Of a stretch of 64,000 nt of DNA, positions 50,986 through 60,900 are shown in pieces. The stretch's first letter is position 1, and each line of letters starts with the position of its first letter. The stretch comes from CAVSJO01 sp963728445 (GTDB taxonomy: Bacteria; Gemmatimonadota; Gemmatimonadetes; Longimicrobiales; RSA9), in NCBI GenBank assembly GCA_963728445.1, contig CAVSJO010000007.1:256120-320119 (forward strand), in the 5' to 3' direction. The notes under the pieces are model-generated. The model did not search any database, was not told the DNA's origin, and saw nothing but the letters and a program-made list of their open reading frames with translations. Both the position numbers and the translations under genes were made by a program.

Positions 50986-51954
50986 GCGCGGCGGTCCCGC
51001 TTCGCCGCTCTCCCGCTCGCGGCAGCGGCCGCCCTCGGGCTCGCGGCGTGCGGCGGGTCCGACTCGGGCGACGTCGCGTCCGCCGCCTCGTCGCCTTCCG
51101 CCGACGTGCCGGCGTTCCACGCGGACTCGGCCATGGCCATGATCCGCACGCAGGTCGCGTTCGGCCCCCGGGTGCCCGGAACGCCCGCCCACGAGGAGCA
51201 GCTCCGGTGGATGACGGACTACCTGCGCGGACGCGCGGACACCGTCGAGGTGCGGCGCTTCACCGCCAAGCTCCCGTCCGGCGACACGCTGCCGCTCGCG
51301 AACGTCTTCGCCCGCTTCAACCCGGACGCCCGGGACCGCGTGCTCCTCGTCACCCACTGGGACACGCGGCCGATCGCCGACAAGGACACGGGCGCGGCGC
51401 GCACGAAGCCGATCCCGGGGGCGAACGACGGCGGCAGCGGCGTCGCCGTCCTGTTGCAGCTTGCGGACGTCTTCTCCCGCCATTCTCCGCCCATCGGCGT
51501 GGACCTACTGTTCACGGACGGCGAGGACTACGCGACGCCGGATCGCCCGGAGGAGGACATGTACCTGGGCGCGAAGCACTTCGCGGCCAATCAGCCGCCG
51601 GGCTACGCGCCGCTCTACGGCGTGCTGGTGGACATGGTCGGGGACCAGTCGCCGCGCTTCCCGGTGGAGGCGAACTCCGCGAGCATGGCGCCCGAGGTCG
51701 TGCAGCGGGTGTGGAACGTGGCCGAGGAGCTGGGCTACGGGGACCTGTTCGTGAAGGAGGGCGGCCTGTCCGTCACGGACGACCACCTGCCCCTGAACGA
51801 GGCGGGCATCCGCACGGCGGACGTCATCGACCTCGACTACGGCCCCGGCAACGCCTACTGGCACACGCTCCAGGACACGCCGGAGCACACCAGCGCCCGC
51901 GGCCTCCAGGCCGTCGGTAAGGTCCTCGCCAGCCTGATCTACCGGGGCGGCTGA
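50982..51954 (+). CDS. M28 zinc peptidase / glutaminyl-cyclase-like lipoprotein, 5' frameshift
   Basis: A peptidase-fold protein of the M28 family. Metal-site segments are LLVTHWDTRP, GANDGGSG, LLFTDGEDY, VLVDMVGD and a final His in YWHTLQDTPEH; the layout fits both aminopeptidases and glutaminyl cyclases. The intact frame opens at GTG 51106, but the same frame further upstream reads LPLAAAAALGLAAC, a clean lipobox, without a start codon. An ATG at 50982 that overlaps the sprA stop is in another frame, and losing one G near 50991 joins it to give MSARSRFAALPLAAAAALGL. I therefore place the natural start at 50982 and suspect an indel. The mature enzyme would be lipid-anchored in the envelope. 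Confidence 0.75.
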
Positions 51955-52033
51955 CGCCGTTCGCCGCCGGGCGCGGGAGACGACCCGCGCCCGGCCGGCC
52001 GCCCCCGCACGCCGGCGGGAGGCCGCCCCACAC

Positions 52034-52663
52034 GTGACCCTCACACCCGACGAGCGCCGCGCCCTCGCCTTCGTGGCGCTGCTCCTCACCGCGTCCGCCG
52101 TCGTGCGCATCCTGAAGACGCCCGGCGCGCCGCTCTCCGCCGACGCCGAGGCGATGGACATCGGAGCGAAGGAAGACACGGTCCGGGGGCTGATGGCGGG
52201 AGCGGCGGGAACGGCACGGACGGGCACGCGTTCGCGCACACGCACAGGCGAGGATCTTCCGCGGCCGCCGGTGTGGCAGGCGCCGCCGCCCCTCGAAGTC
52301 ATGGCCCCGGAGCCCGACCCGACCGGCGACCCGCGCAACTCCGCGGCGTCCGCCTCCGCGCTCCTCCGCGCCTCCGCGCGAACCGCCGCCGCAAAGGACA
52401 CGAAGGACCGCGGATCCGCGAAGGCGCCGAGCCGCGGGCCCGACGCAACCGCTCCTCGCCGGGATCCGCCCGTCGACCTGAACCGCGCCGACGCGGCGGA
52501 GCTGGAGACGATTCCCGGCATCGGGCCGGCGCTGGCGGGGCGCATCGTCGCCTGGCGAGAGGCGAACGGGCGCTTCCGGACGCTGGACGACCTCGTGAAG
52601 GTGCGCGGGATCGGCCCGAAGACGCTGGAGAAGCTCAGGCCGTATCTGCGCGGAATCCCTTGA
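52034..52663 (+). CDS. Helix-hairpin-helix protein, ComEA-like
   Basis: A 209-residue protein with a hydrophobic N-terminal segment (RRALAFVALLLTASAVVRIL), a long charged, probably disordered linker (about 40-140) and a C-terminal pair of helix-hairpin-helix motifs: VDLNRADAAELETIPGIGPALAGRIV and FRTLDDLVKVRGIGPKTLEKLRP. This matches ComEA-type proteins, which bind double-stranded DNA in the periplasm during natural uptake. The gene sits directly before pilB, pilT and pilC, and pili pull DNA in; this supports a transformation role but does not prove it. It starts at GTG. Confidence 0.8.
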   Translation: MTLTPDERRALAFVALLLTASAVVRILKTPGAPLSADAEAMDIGAKEDTVRGLMAGAAGTARTGTRSRTRTGEDLPRPPVWQAPPPLEVMAPEPDPTGDPRNSAASASALLRASARTAAAKDTKDRGSAKAPSRGPDATAPRRDPPVDLNRADAAELETIPGIGPALAGRIVAWREANGRFRTLDDLVKVRGIGPKTLEKLRPYLRGIP

Positions 52664-52750
52664 TCTGCGGGAGGTTTCTGTCTACGTTCAAGCTTCCACT
52701 CCCCGATCATCGATGCGCCCCCTGTCCCCGGGGCACTCTGGCCGTTGACC

Positions 52751-54472
52751 ATGGCAGCTAGCACACCCGCGACACAGGCGGCTGACCGGATCGGCGAGCT
52801 CCTCGTGCGCGAAGGCCTCGTCTCGCCCGAGCAGCTCCAGACCGCTCTGCGCGACGCCCGCGAGAACCGCACGCGCCTCGGCTTCGCCGTCATCAAGCTC
52901 GGCTACGTGGCCGAGGACGAGCTGACGCGCATGCTGGCGAAGCAGTACCACGTCGCGGCGGTGGACCTGAACCGCGTCGTGGTCGATCCGAAGATCCTCC
53001 GCCTCATTCCGGGCGACGTCGCCACGAAGCACCTCGTGCTGCCGCTGCGCCGCGTCGGGCGCACCCTCACGGTGGCCATGGCGAACCCCAGCGACGCCGC
53101 CGCCGTCGACGTCCTCAAGTTCATCACCCGCTACGAGATCGAGCCGGTCGTGGTGGGGGAGTACACCCTCAAGAAGCACCTCGAGAAGTACTACGAGTCC
53201 GCCGACGAGCGCATCCAGGAGCTCCTCGACTACATCGAGGACGACGACGTCCAGATCGTCGAGGAGGATGAGGACGAGGTCAGCGTCGCCGCGCTGCAGG
53301 TGCAGGTCGAGGAAGCGCCCGTCGTCCGCCTCATCAACGGCATCCTCACGGACGCCGTCATGCGCGGCGCCTCCGACGTCCACATCGAGCCGTACGAGAA
53401 GGAGCTCCGCGTCCGCTACCGCATCGACGGTGCGCTCTCGGAGATCATGAAGCCGCCCATGAAGATGAAGGCGGCGCTGACGTCCCGCGTGAAGATCCTG
53501 GCCGACCTGAACATCGCCGAGCGGCGCGTGCCCCAGGACGGCAGGATCAAGATGAGGATCCGCAACAAGGTCGTCGACTTCCGCGTCTCGACGCTGCCCG
53601 TGATCTTCGGCGAGAAGATCGTGCTGCGCATCCTCGACCAGACCAACCTGAGCCTGGACCTCGAGGCGTTCGGCATGGAGCCGAAGGCGCAGACGGACTT
53701 CATGGACGCCATCACGAAGCCGTACGGGATGGTCCTCGTCACCGGCCCCACCGGCTCGGGCAAGACGACGACGCTCTACTCGGCGCTGTCCAAGATCAAC
53801 TCCGTCGACACCAACATCATGACGGCGGAGGACCCCGTCGAGTACAACCTCACCGGCATCAACCAGGTCCTCGTCCGCAGCGAGGTCGGCATGTCCTTCG
53901 CCGCCGCGCTGCGCGCCTTCCTGCGACAGGACCCGAACATCATCATGGTCGGCGAGGTCCGGGACCTGGAGACGGGCGGGATCGCCATCAAGGCGGCGCT
54001 GACGGGCCACCTCGTGCTGTCGACGCTGCACACGAACGACGCGCCGTCCACCATCACGCGCCTCATCGACATGGGCCTCGAGCCGTTCAACGTGGCGGCC
54101 GCCCTCAACCTCGTCTCCGCGCAGCGCCTCGTGCGCCGCATCTGCAGCCACTGCAGGGAGGAGACGAAGTACCCGGACGAGTTCCTCGAGGCCGCCCACG
54201 TCAACCACTCGAACCACCCCTCCATGAAGTTCTTCAAGGGGAAGGGGTGCGACGTCTGCGGCGGCACGGGCTACAAGGGGCGGCAGGGGCTCTACGAGAT
54301 CATGCCCGTCACGCAGGCGCTCCGGAAGCTCATCATGGCCAGCGCCGGAACCGACGACCTGCGCGCGCAGGGCCTCGTGGACGGCATGCTCACGCTGCGC
54401 ATGGACGGCCTGCTCAAGGTCACACGCGGCATCACGACACTGGAAGAAGTCATCAAGGAGACCGCCGGATGA
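52751..54472 (+). CDS. pilB: Type IV pilus assembly ATPase PilB
   Basis: A 573-residue secretion ATPase that powers pilus extension. The N-terminal MshEN-like domain (GELLVREGLVSPEQLQTALR) is followed by the GspE core: VRLINGILTDAVMRGASDVHIEP, Walker A GPTGSGKTTTLYSAL, the Asp box with TAEDPVEYNLTGINQV, Walker B IIMVGEVRDLETG and the His box TLHTNDAPSTI. A Cys4 zinc site is in CSHCREE and CDVCGGTGYKGR. The ATG at 52751 was preferred to an upstream TTG. The gene overlaps pilT by four bases (ATGA), and pilC follows, so the three form a motor operon. The other pilus genes are outside the window. Confidence 0.93.
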   Translation: MAASTPATQAADRIGELLVREGLVSPEQLQTALRDARENRTRLGFAVIKLGYVAEDELTRMLAKQYHVAAVDLNRVVVDPKILRLIPGDVATKHLVLPLRRVGRTLTVAMANPSDAAAVDVLKFITRYEIEPVVVGEYTLKKHLEKYYESADERIQELLDYIEDDDVQIVEEDEDEVSVAALQVQVEEAPVVRLINGILTDAVMRGASDVHIEPYEKELRVRYRIDGALSEIMKPPMKMKAALTSRVKILADLNIAERRVPQDGRIKMRIRNKVVDFRVSTLPVIFGEKIVLRILDQTNLSLDLEAFGMEPKAQTDFMDAITKPYGMVLVTGPTGSGKTTTLYSALSKINSVDTNIMTAEDPVEYNLTGINQVLVRSEVGMSFAAALRAFLRQDPNIIMVGEVRDLETGGIAIKAALTGHLVLSTLHTNDAPSTITRLIDMGLEPFNVAAALNLVSAQRLVRRICSHCREETKYPDEFLEAAHVNHSNHPSMKFFKGKGCDVCGGTGYKGRQGLYEIMPVTQALRKLIMASAGTDDLRAQGLVDGMLTLRMDGLLKVTRGITTLEEVIKETAG

Positions 54473-55581
54473 GCAGCACCATGGCCGCGTCGCAGTCGCA
54501 GCAGCAGGACGGGATCAACCTCCGCGTCCTCCTCGAGGACATGCTGACGCGCGGCGCGAGCGACCTCCACATCACCGCCGGCGAGAAGCCCAAGTTCCGC
54601 GTCGACGGCAACCTCGTGGACGCCGGCATCGACCGCGTGCTCGGCCCCCGGGACACGCTCCAGATCGCCTACTCCATCCTCACGGAGAACCAGAAGAAGC
54701 GCTTCGAGAACGACGACGAGCTCGACTTCTCCTTCGGCATCCAGAAGCTCGCCCGCTTCCGCGGCAACGTCTACCGCCAGCGCGGCTGCGTGGCCATGGC
54801 CATCCGCGTCATCCCCTTCGAGATCCTGAACTTCGACAAGCTCGGCCTGCCCGACATCGTCAGCAGGCTCGCCGAGAAGCCCCGCGGCCTCGTCCTCGTC
54901 ACCGGGCCCACCGGCTCCGGCAAGTCGACCACCCTCGCCGCCATGATCGACAAGATCAACCGCGAGGACCACGGGCACATCCTCACCATCGAGGACCCCA
55001 TCGAGTTCGTGCACCGCCACCAGGGCTGCATCGTCAACCAGCGGGAGGTCGGCGCCGACACGAAGTCCTTCACCAGCGCACTCAAGTACGCCCTGCGCCA
55101 GGACCCGGACGTCGTCCTCATCGGCGAGATGCGCGACCTCGAGACCATCGGCGCCGCCCTCACCATCGCCGAGACCGGTCACCTCGCCTTCGGCACGCTG
55201 CACACCAACTCCGCGGCCGAGAGCATCAACCGCATGATCGACGTCTTCCCGTCCCACCAGCAGTCCCAGGTACGGGCCCAGCTCGCCTTCGTCCTCGAGG
55301 GCGTCGTCACCCAGACCCTCATCCCCAAGGCCTCCGGCCACGGCCGCGTCTGCGCCGTCGAGATCATGATCTGCACCCCCGCCATCCGCGCCTGCATCCG
55401 GGACGACAAGGTGCACCAGATCTACTCCATCATGCAGGCCGGCAAGAAGTTCGGGATGCGCACCCTGAACGACTCCCTCTACCAGCTCTACATCGCCGGC
55501 GAGATCACCATCGAGGAGGCCGTGAAGCACTCGTCCGACCCCAACGAGCTGATGCGCATGGCGGGGCAGAGGGTCGATTGA
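54469..55581 (+). CDS. pilT: Type IV pilus retraction ATPase PilT
   Basis: A 370-residue hexameric ATPase that retracts pili. It opens with LRVLLEDMLTRGASDLHITAGEKPKFRVDG, has Walker A GPTGSGKSTTLAAMID, the Asp box with TIEDPIEFVHRHQGCIVNQRE, Walker B VVLIGEMRDLETI and the His box GTLHTNSAAESINRMID. The C-terminal region includes AIRACIRDDKVHQIYSIMQ, the PilT-specific end. Length and motifs are normal. The ATG overlaps the pilB stop. Retraction is needed for twitching and for DNA uptake. Confidence 0.93.
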   Translation: MSSTMAASQSQQQDGINLRVLLEDMLTRGASDLHITAGEKPKFRVDGNLVDAGIDRVLGPRDTLQIAYSILTENQKKRFENDDELDFSFGIQKLARFRGNVYRQRGCVAMAIRVIPFEILNFDKLGLPDIVSRLAEKPRGLVLVTGPTGSGKSTTLAAMIDKINREDHGHILTIEDPIEFVHRHQGCIVNQREVGADTKSFTSALKYALRQDPDVVLIGEMRDLETIGAALTIAETGHLAFGTLHTNSAAESINRMIDVFPSHQQSQVRAQLAFVLEGVVTQTLIPKASGHGRVCAVEIMICTPAIRACIRDDKVHQIYSIMQAGKKFGMRTLNDSLYQLYIAGEITIEEAVKHSSDPNELMRMAGQRVD

Positions 55582-55797
55582 TGGTCCGTGCGTACAGGGT
55601 GTCACGCGGAGCCGCGGAGGAGCGCGGAGGAAGGCTTCGCCGCGGGACGTCCGGTTGCCGGCCGTCGCCGGATTCGGATTTCAAATTCTCACTCGTCGGA
55701 CGAGGATCCGGCGTTCGGCCGCGGGCGTCGTGTTCGCCGCGAACGCTGACTCCGCCCCCTCCGCTTCTCCGCGCGAGATAACTGCCGGGACTACGCC

Positions 55798-57006
55798 ATG
55801 GCGACGTTCACCTACTCCGCACGCACCCTCACCGGCGACCTCCAGAACGGGGAGATCGACCTCCCCAGCCGGGACGAGGTCATCGGGCACCTGCGCAAGT
55901 CGCGCCTGATCCCCGTCAAGATCGAGGAGAAGAAGGCCGGCGGGATCAACCTGAACATGACCATCGGCTCGGGCATCAAGACCCGGGACATCGTCATCTT
56001 CACCCGCCAGTTCGCCACCATGATCAACGCGGGGCTGCCCCTCGTGCAGTCCCTCGACATCCTGGCCAAGCAGACCGAGAACAAGCACCTGGCCGAGACC
56101 ATCGGCAGGGTCCTCTACGACGTCGAGTCCGGCAACACCCTCGCCGACGCCATGCGCCGCCACCCCAAGGTCTTCACCGACCTGTTCACCAACATGGTCG
56201 CCGCGGGCGAGTCCGGCGGCATCCTGGACGTCATCCTGCTCCGCCTGGCGTCCTTCCTCGAGAAGAGCGACGCCCTCAAGCGCAAGATCAAGAGCGCCAT
56301 GATCTACCCGACCGTGATCATGTGCGTCGCCGTCATCGCCGTGGCCGTGCTCCTCATCTTCGTCATCCCGACGTTCCAGAAGATGTTCGCCGACGCCGGC
56401 GTGCCGCTGCCCCTGCCCACCCGCTTCGTCATCGCCATGAGCGCCTTCCTCCAGGCGTACTGGTGGGCCGTCGTGCTCGGCATCGCGGGCGCCGTCTTCG
56501 CCATCCGCATGTACTACAAGACCGACGCCGGCCACCTCACCGTCGACCGGCTGCTCCTGCGCATGCCCGTCATGGGCAACCTGCTCCGCAAGAGCGCCGT
56601 GTCCCGCTTCACCCGCACCCTCGGCACCCTCGTCGCCTCCGGCGTCTCCATCCTCGAAGGCCTCGAGATCACCGCCCGCACCGCCGGCAACCGCGTCATC
56701 CACGACGCCGTCATGCAGTCCCGCTCCTCCATCGCCGGCGGCGACACCATCTCCGACCCCCTCAAGCGCAGCGGCGTCTTCCCGCCCATGGTCGTCCAGA
56801 TGATCAACGTCGGCGAGCAGACCGGCGGCCTCGACGAGATGCTCTCCAAGATCGCCGACTTCTACGACGAGGAAGTCGACGCCGCCGTCGAGTCCCTCCT
56901 CGCCGCCATGGAGCCCATCATGATCGTCGTCCTCGGGGTGATCGTCGGGGGGATGATCGTGTCGATGTATCTGCCGATCTTTGACATGATCAATACGGTG
57001 AAGTAG
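55798..57006 (+). CDS. pilC: Type IV pilus inner-membrane platform protein PilC
   Basis: A 402-residue GspF/PilC protein. It has the duplicated cytoplasmic helical domain (IVIFTRQFATMINAGLPLVQSL and VSRFTRTLGTLVASGVSILEGL, each followed by a membrane helix) and three hydrophobic segments (VIMCVAVIAVAVLLIFVIPTF; WWAVVLGIAGAVFAIRMYY; IMIVVLGVIVGGMIVSMYLPIF). It links the PilB and PilT motors to the pilin assembly site. The gene follows pilT after 216 bases that hold no gene. It is the last core gene before the accessory island. Confidence 0.93.
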   Translation: MATFTYSARTLTGDLQNGEIDLPSRDEVIGHLRKSRLIPVKIEEKKAGGINLNMTIGSGIKTRDIVIFTRQFATMINAGLPLVQSLDILAKQTENKHLAETIGRVLYDVESGNTLADAMRRHPKVFTDLFTNMVAAGESGGILDVILLRLASFLEKSDALKRKIKSAMIYPTVIMCVAVIAVAVLLIFVIPTFQKMFADAGVPLPLPTRFVIAMSAFLQAYWWAVVLGIAGAVFAIRMYYKTDAGHLTVDRLLLRMPVMGNLLRKSAVSRFTRTLGTLVASGVSILEGLEITARTAGNRVIHDAVMQSRSSIAGGDTISDPLKRSGVFPPMVVQMINVGEQTGGLDEMLSKIADFYDEEVDAAVESLLAAMEPIMIVVLGVIVGGMIVSMYLPIFDMINTVK

Positions 57007-57308
57007 GGGGGGGTCCTGGACGAAACGGATCCTGTCCGCGGAACGAAACGCATTCTGTCCACCCCGAAATCAAGTTCTGTCCAAGCGCGGGGCGTTCATG
57101 CCAGCTAACGGTTGCCAAGAAATAAGTTACGGCGATACGATTCGTCTCCAGCATGGCACCTTAACTTGACCGCAACTCCCTGCGGGGATTCCGCATCCAG
57201 GCGCGGACCGTCGATCTGTCGAGAACATGGCAGGAGATCTCCCGCGAGCTTCTTGAGGTCGTCGGGGAAGGCCGGGTAGACGAGCAAATTCAGGACGGCG
57301 ACCAGATC
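57007..57308. other. Junction between pilus operon and accessory island
   Basis: A 302-base stretch with the triple CTGTCC repeat listed separately at its left end. The right half is coding-like: from 57165 the frame of the next gene is open and reads FRIQARTVDLSRTWQEISRE and onward, but it has no standard start codon. The island boundary probably lies within this stretch. Confidence 0.5.
57015..57085 (-). mobile_element. Remnant transposon end (three spaced GGACAG repeats)
   Basis: CTGTCC occurs at 57032-57037, 57055-57060 and 57077-57082, each preceded by CGAAA and a short A/T-containing stretch, with regular 22-23-base spacing. On the minus strand this is GGACAG repeated three times, the layout of multiple terminal repeats at IS21-family and some related transposon ends. 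No transposase is nearby. It sits exactly where the pilus operon ends and lower-GC accessory genes begin, so it is a probable insertion scar. Family assignment is tentative. Confidence 0.4.
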
Positions 57309-57596
57309 TTGGTGGATGAGTTCGTCCGTGTGGGTGGGGATTCGGGCGGCGTTACCGTGGCAGTCAGAATCATTGAATGGGAGGGGCCTCACTCGCCTGT
57401 CTCGTCATGGCGCATTGTGCGCCGGCTCGGTCCTGAGCCGCCCAGGGAGGAAGTAGATCGGGCGATCGCCTCCGTTTTGAATGACGAGAGGTTCTTCCGG
57501 ATCTGCGCCACCTGTCGAGAGAAGAACCCGAACGGTTGGATGCACGGAACGTCCCTTTGTCAGGCCTGCGCTGAGGCGCAGGGCCTGGTCTACTGA
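57309..57596 (+). CDS. Small zinc-ribbon protein, 5' end uncertain
   Basis: A 95-residue reading from TTG at 57309. The C-terminus has a clear Cys4 site, FRICATCREKNPNGWMHG then SLCQACAEAQGLVY, matching small uncharacterised zinc-ribbon proteins found in accessory regions. The frame is open and coding-like back to 57165 without ATG, GTG or TTG, so either a rare start is used or the 5' end has been lost or shifted. It stands alone between the transposon-like repeat and the helicase gene. No function can be assigned. Confidence 0.5.
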   Translation: MVDEFVRVGGDSGGVTVAVRIIEWEGPHSPVSSWRIVRRLGPEPPREEVDRAIASVLNDERFFRICATCREKNPNGWMHGTSLCQACAEAQGLVY

Positions 57597-57976
57597 GTCC
57601 CTGTCGAGTTTGCGGTGGCGCCACTCCCGGAGCCGCTGTCATGCATTTGCGCCCGGGCCAGTCCGCCCGAAGCCGTCGCGACGACTCTCCAGACGAGAAC
57701 GGCCACTGCCAGCCAGCGCAGGCCCCTCCACAGCGGCCGTCTCCCGAAGCGGCGTGCGAAGGAGGGCCCACCTGGGGCAAATGGTACTTTCGGATCTGTT
57801 GATCGTGCCTACTTTGTAAAGGGGCCCATAAACAGGTAGCCACTTGGCGGCCAATCTCCCCGCGCCCGGTTCCCCAACTGGGGCGCTGTCCGACATGGTA
57901 GCGCCAGCCACCGCCACCGACCGTGGCGAATCAGCACAAAAGTAGGAATCCTTTCACGAAACAGGGGCGGCTGCCC
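57597..57976. other. Intergenic region before the helicase gene
   Basis: A 380-base gap with no convincing ORF. A TTGATC at about 57801 followed by ACTTTGTAAAGG lies in a locally AT-rich patch and might be a promoter for the helicase gene. An in-frame GTG at 57923 gives an 18-residue extension of the helicase. Nothing else is recognised. Confidence 0.4.
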
Positions 57977-60900
57977 ATGAGTTCGCTGGATCCCGTTCGA
58001 CTACGGCTCGAAACGTGGAAGCGCCAGCTTCTCGACCTTTCGCTACGGAACCGGTTATTGAATTACCGGCCGACGAAGGTCACCACCCTCGAGATCGTCG
58101 ACGAGCACCCCACGCTGATCTTCAAGGGCCTGATGGACGGGCGGTCGTACCGTTTCGGGCCGCTCCCGGACTCGGACGACGACGCCTCGGACGACGAAGA
58201 AGAGCCGCAGCCGGAACTTGAGATCATCGAAGCGGTGACAGCCGGCACCGGCGAAGCCGAGGTCCACCCGCGCGAGTTCAAAGTTGGCCAGGATTTCGAG
58301 TCGATCGGGGGAGGGGAGCTCCCCGCGCACCATGTCGACCGCCACCTGCAGACGCGCCACTACCGCGACAAGCTGGAGAAGAACCTCGTCGCGATTCACC
58401 GGAAGGCCCAGTCCAGCCTCGATGAGCAAGGGGTCAACACGCTCTACCTTGCACTCGGCATGTTGGAGTGGTACGAGAGCGATAACTCGGACGAGCCTCG
58501 GAAGGCGCCGATCCTGTTGTTTCCCGTCGTACTGTCTCGGGAGACTGCGGCCGCACGGTACGTTCTGAGCCGCGGCGACGACGAACCGGTCATGAACCCG
58601 GCGCTCGTCGAGAAGATGCGACTCGACTTCGGCCTGAAGCTGCCGGACCTGCCGGAACTCACCGACGAACTCGATGTCGATGCGTTCCTTCTCTCTGTGC
58701 GGGAGGCCGTGGACGTTTATACCCGCTGGCGCCTCACGAGCGACATCGCGCTCAGTCTGTTCAGCTTTCAGAAGTTCCTGATGTATCGCGACCTCGAGCG
58801 TCATGAGGAGCGATTCCGGCAGCACCCGATGATCAAGTCGCTGAGCCGGGAGCCGGGGGAGGGGATCGATGGCGGTGGGAATGGTGCGTTGCCCGAGAAC
58901 CTGGCGGGTGCCGACCTCGACGAGGCCATGGGCCCATGGGAAATCCCACAGGTCCTCGACGCAGACTCCAGCCAGCAGCGTGCCATCTTTGCCGCGCTCA
59001 GGGACTCCGACCTCGTTGTCGAGGGGCCGCCCGGGACAGGAAAGTCACAGACCATCACGAATCTGATCGCCGCGGCCCTCGCCGAGCGCAAGAAAGTCCT
59101 ATTCGTCTCCGAAAAGATGGCGGCCCTCGAAGTGGTGAAGACGCGTCTGGAATCAACGGGCCTTGGCGACTTCGTCCTGGAACTGCATGGGCACAAGGTC
59201 CGAAAGACAGAGTTCGTGGAGGAGTTGGGTCGGGCCCTCGACGCCGACGTTCCGTGCGACGGGGATCACACCGCGGACTTCCGCAGACTCCAGACCCTCG
59301 TGCGGACTCTGAAGGGCTACGTCACGGCGCTCCACGCCCCCCATCCCGTGCTCGGGATCTCGGCCTACGAAGGGATTGGCCGCTTCTTCGACGTCAAGGA
59401 TGCACCTGAGTTGGTCGTGCACTACGAGGACGTCACCAGTTCAACAGCGGAGGAGATCGAGGCCGCGGAGAATGATCTGCGCAACCTTGGGATCGTTCTC
59501 GGACGAATCGGTCCGCCACGCAAGCACGCGCTGCGCGGGATCGGGCTCGAGGACGGGAGTCGGGTGGCCCAGGCCGAGGTTCGTACGTCACTCGACGCAG
59601 CGCTCGACGCGCTGAGCGCACTGGTCGACGCAATGGACGAGGTGATGGGACGCGTGCCCGTGGTGCAGCCCCATACGTTCGGTGAGGCGCGTGACGCCAT
59701 TGCCGCAGGGCGTCACCTCCTAGAGGAGCCAACCATAGACCCCGCCCTGACGGCAGGCGATGCATGGGCCGACGGGCGTCCAGACTCGGCAGACGATCTT
59801 CTTTGCAAACTGGGCGAGTACGACGCGGCACGCACCGCGGCCCACCAACTTTTCATGGACGACATTTTCGGCGACGATAGCCTCGAGGAGGCGACCACGA
59901 CCTACGGCCGTGGCCTCGAGCATGGAGTGTGGCGCTGGTTCATGCCCTCCTATTGGAGCGCCCGCTCAGCCCTCCGGAAGCACCTGAAGCCCAAGACCCG
60001 CGCCGCTGCGGACGAGTTGCTGGCGGGCGCCCAAACGGCCCTCCGCACTCGCGAGAAGGCGGAGTGGCTCAGCGAGCATGGCACCCAGGGGAAGACCGTC
60101 TTCGCCCGCCATTGGCTGGGGACCGAGACCGACCTCGACGAGGTGCGGGCGATCGGTAATTGGCTGGAGGCTGGCGTGGAGCATCGCAGCGCGGACCGGT
60201 ACGACCTGGTCGCACTCTCCGGATACATGGTCCAGGCCGACGACGAACGGATCGCGGAGGACCTGAAGCTCATCGGGGTCGTCGAATCGGCTCTCACCGC
60301 GGCCCGCCGTTCGATCGCGTCGTTCGCTGAGGCTACGAAACTCGATACGATGCTCGCCGGAGTTAGCGCGGACGAAGCCGAGCGGATCGGGAGCGTGGGG
60401 CTCAGGCTCACGGAAGTTGATGGGGCTATAGACGATCTGCCCGACTGGGCGCGACATAACCGGTACCGCGCCCAGCTCCGCGAGAGCGTGGCCGCGCCCT
60501 TCATCACGGCCGCCGTGGAGAAGAATCTGGATCCCGCGTCATACGAGCCCTCGTTCCGGCGGAGCTTCTACGACGCATGGGTGAATGCCGCGGTCGATGG
60601 CAGCCCGGAGCTCAGAGAGTTCTTTGGCGACACGCATGAGGAAGGCCTGCGGCAGTACCGTTCCCTCGACTCACAGAGCTTCAAGTTCGCCCGGGAACAG
60701 GTACGGGGTGCTCTGGCGAACCAGCGTCAGGAACTACTGAATGCCGCCCTTCAGAGCGAGACGCAGTTCATCAATGTTCAGGCTCGGAAGAGGAGGAACA
60801 TTGCGCCGGTTCGGAAGATCCTCAGCAGGGCTCCTAGCGCGGTCCAGACGATCAAACCATGTTTTATGATGAGCCCGCTCTCCGTTGCCCAGTTCTTGGA

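Noticed and set aside
55582..55797. Small ORF between pilT and pilC
   Set aside because: It is Arg/Pro-rich, lacks a domain and probably is only an untranslated spacer.
57597..57920. Short ORFs on both strands before the helicase gene
   Set aside because: They lack coding character and ribosome sites; at most they are gene remnants in the island.
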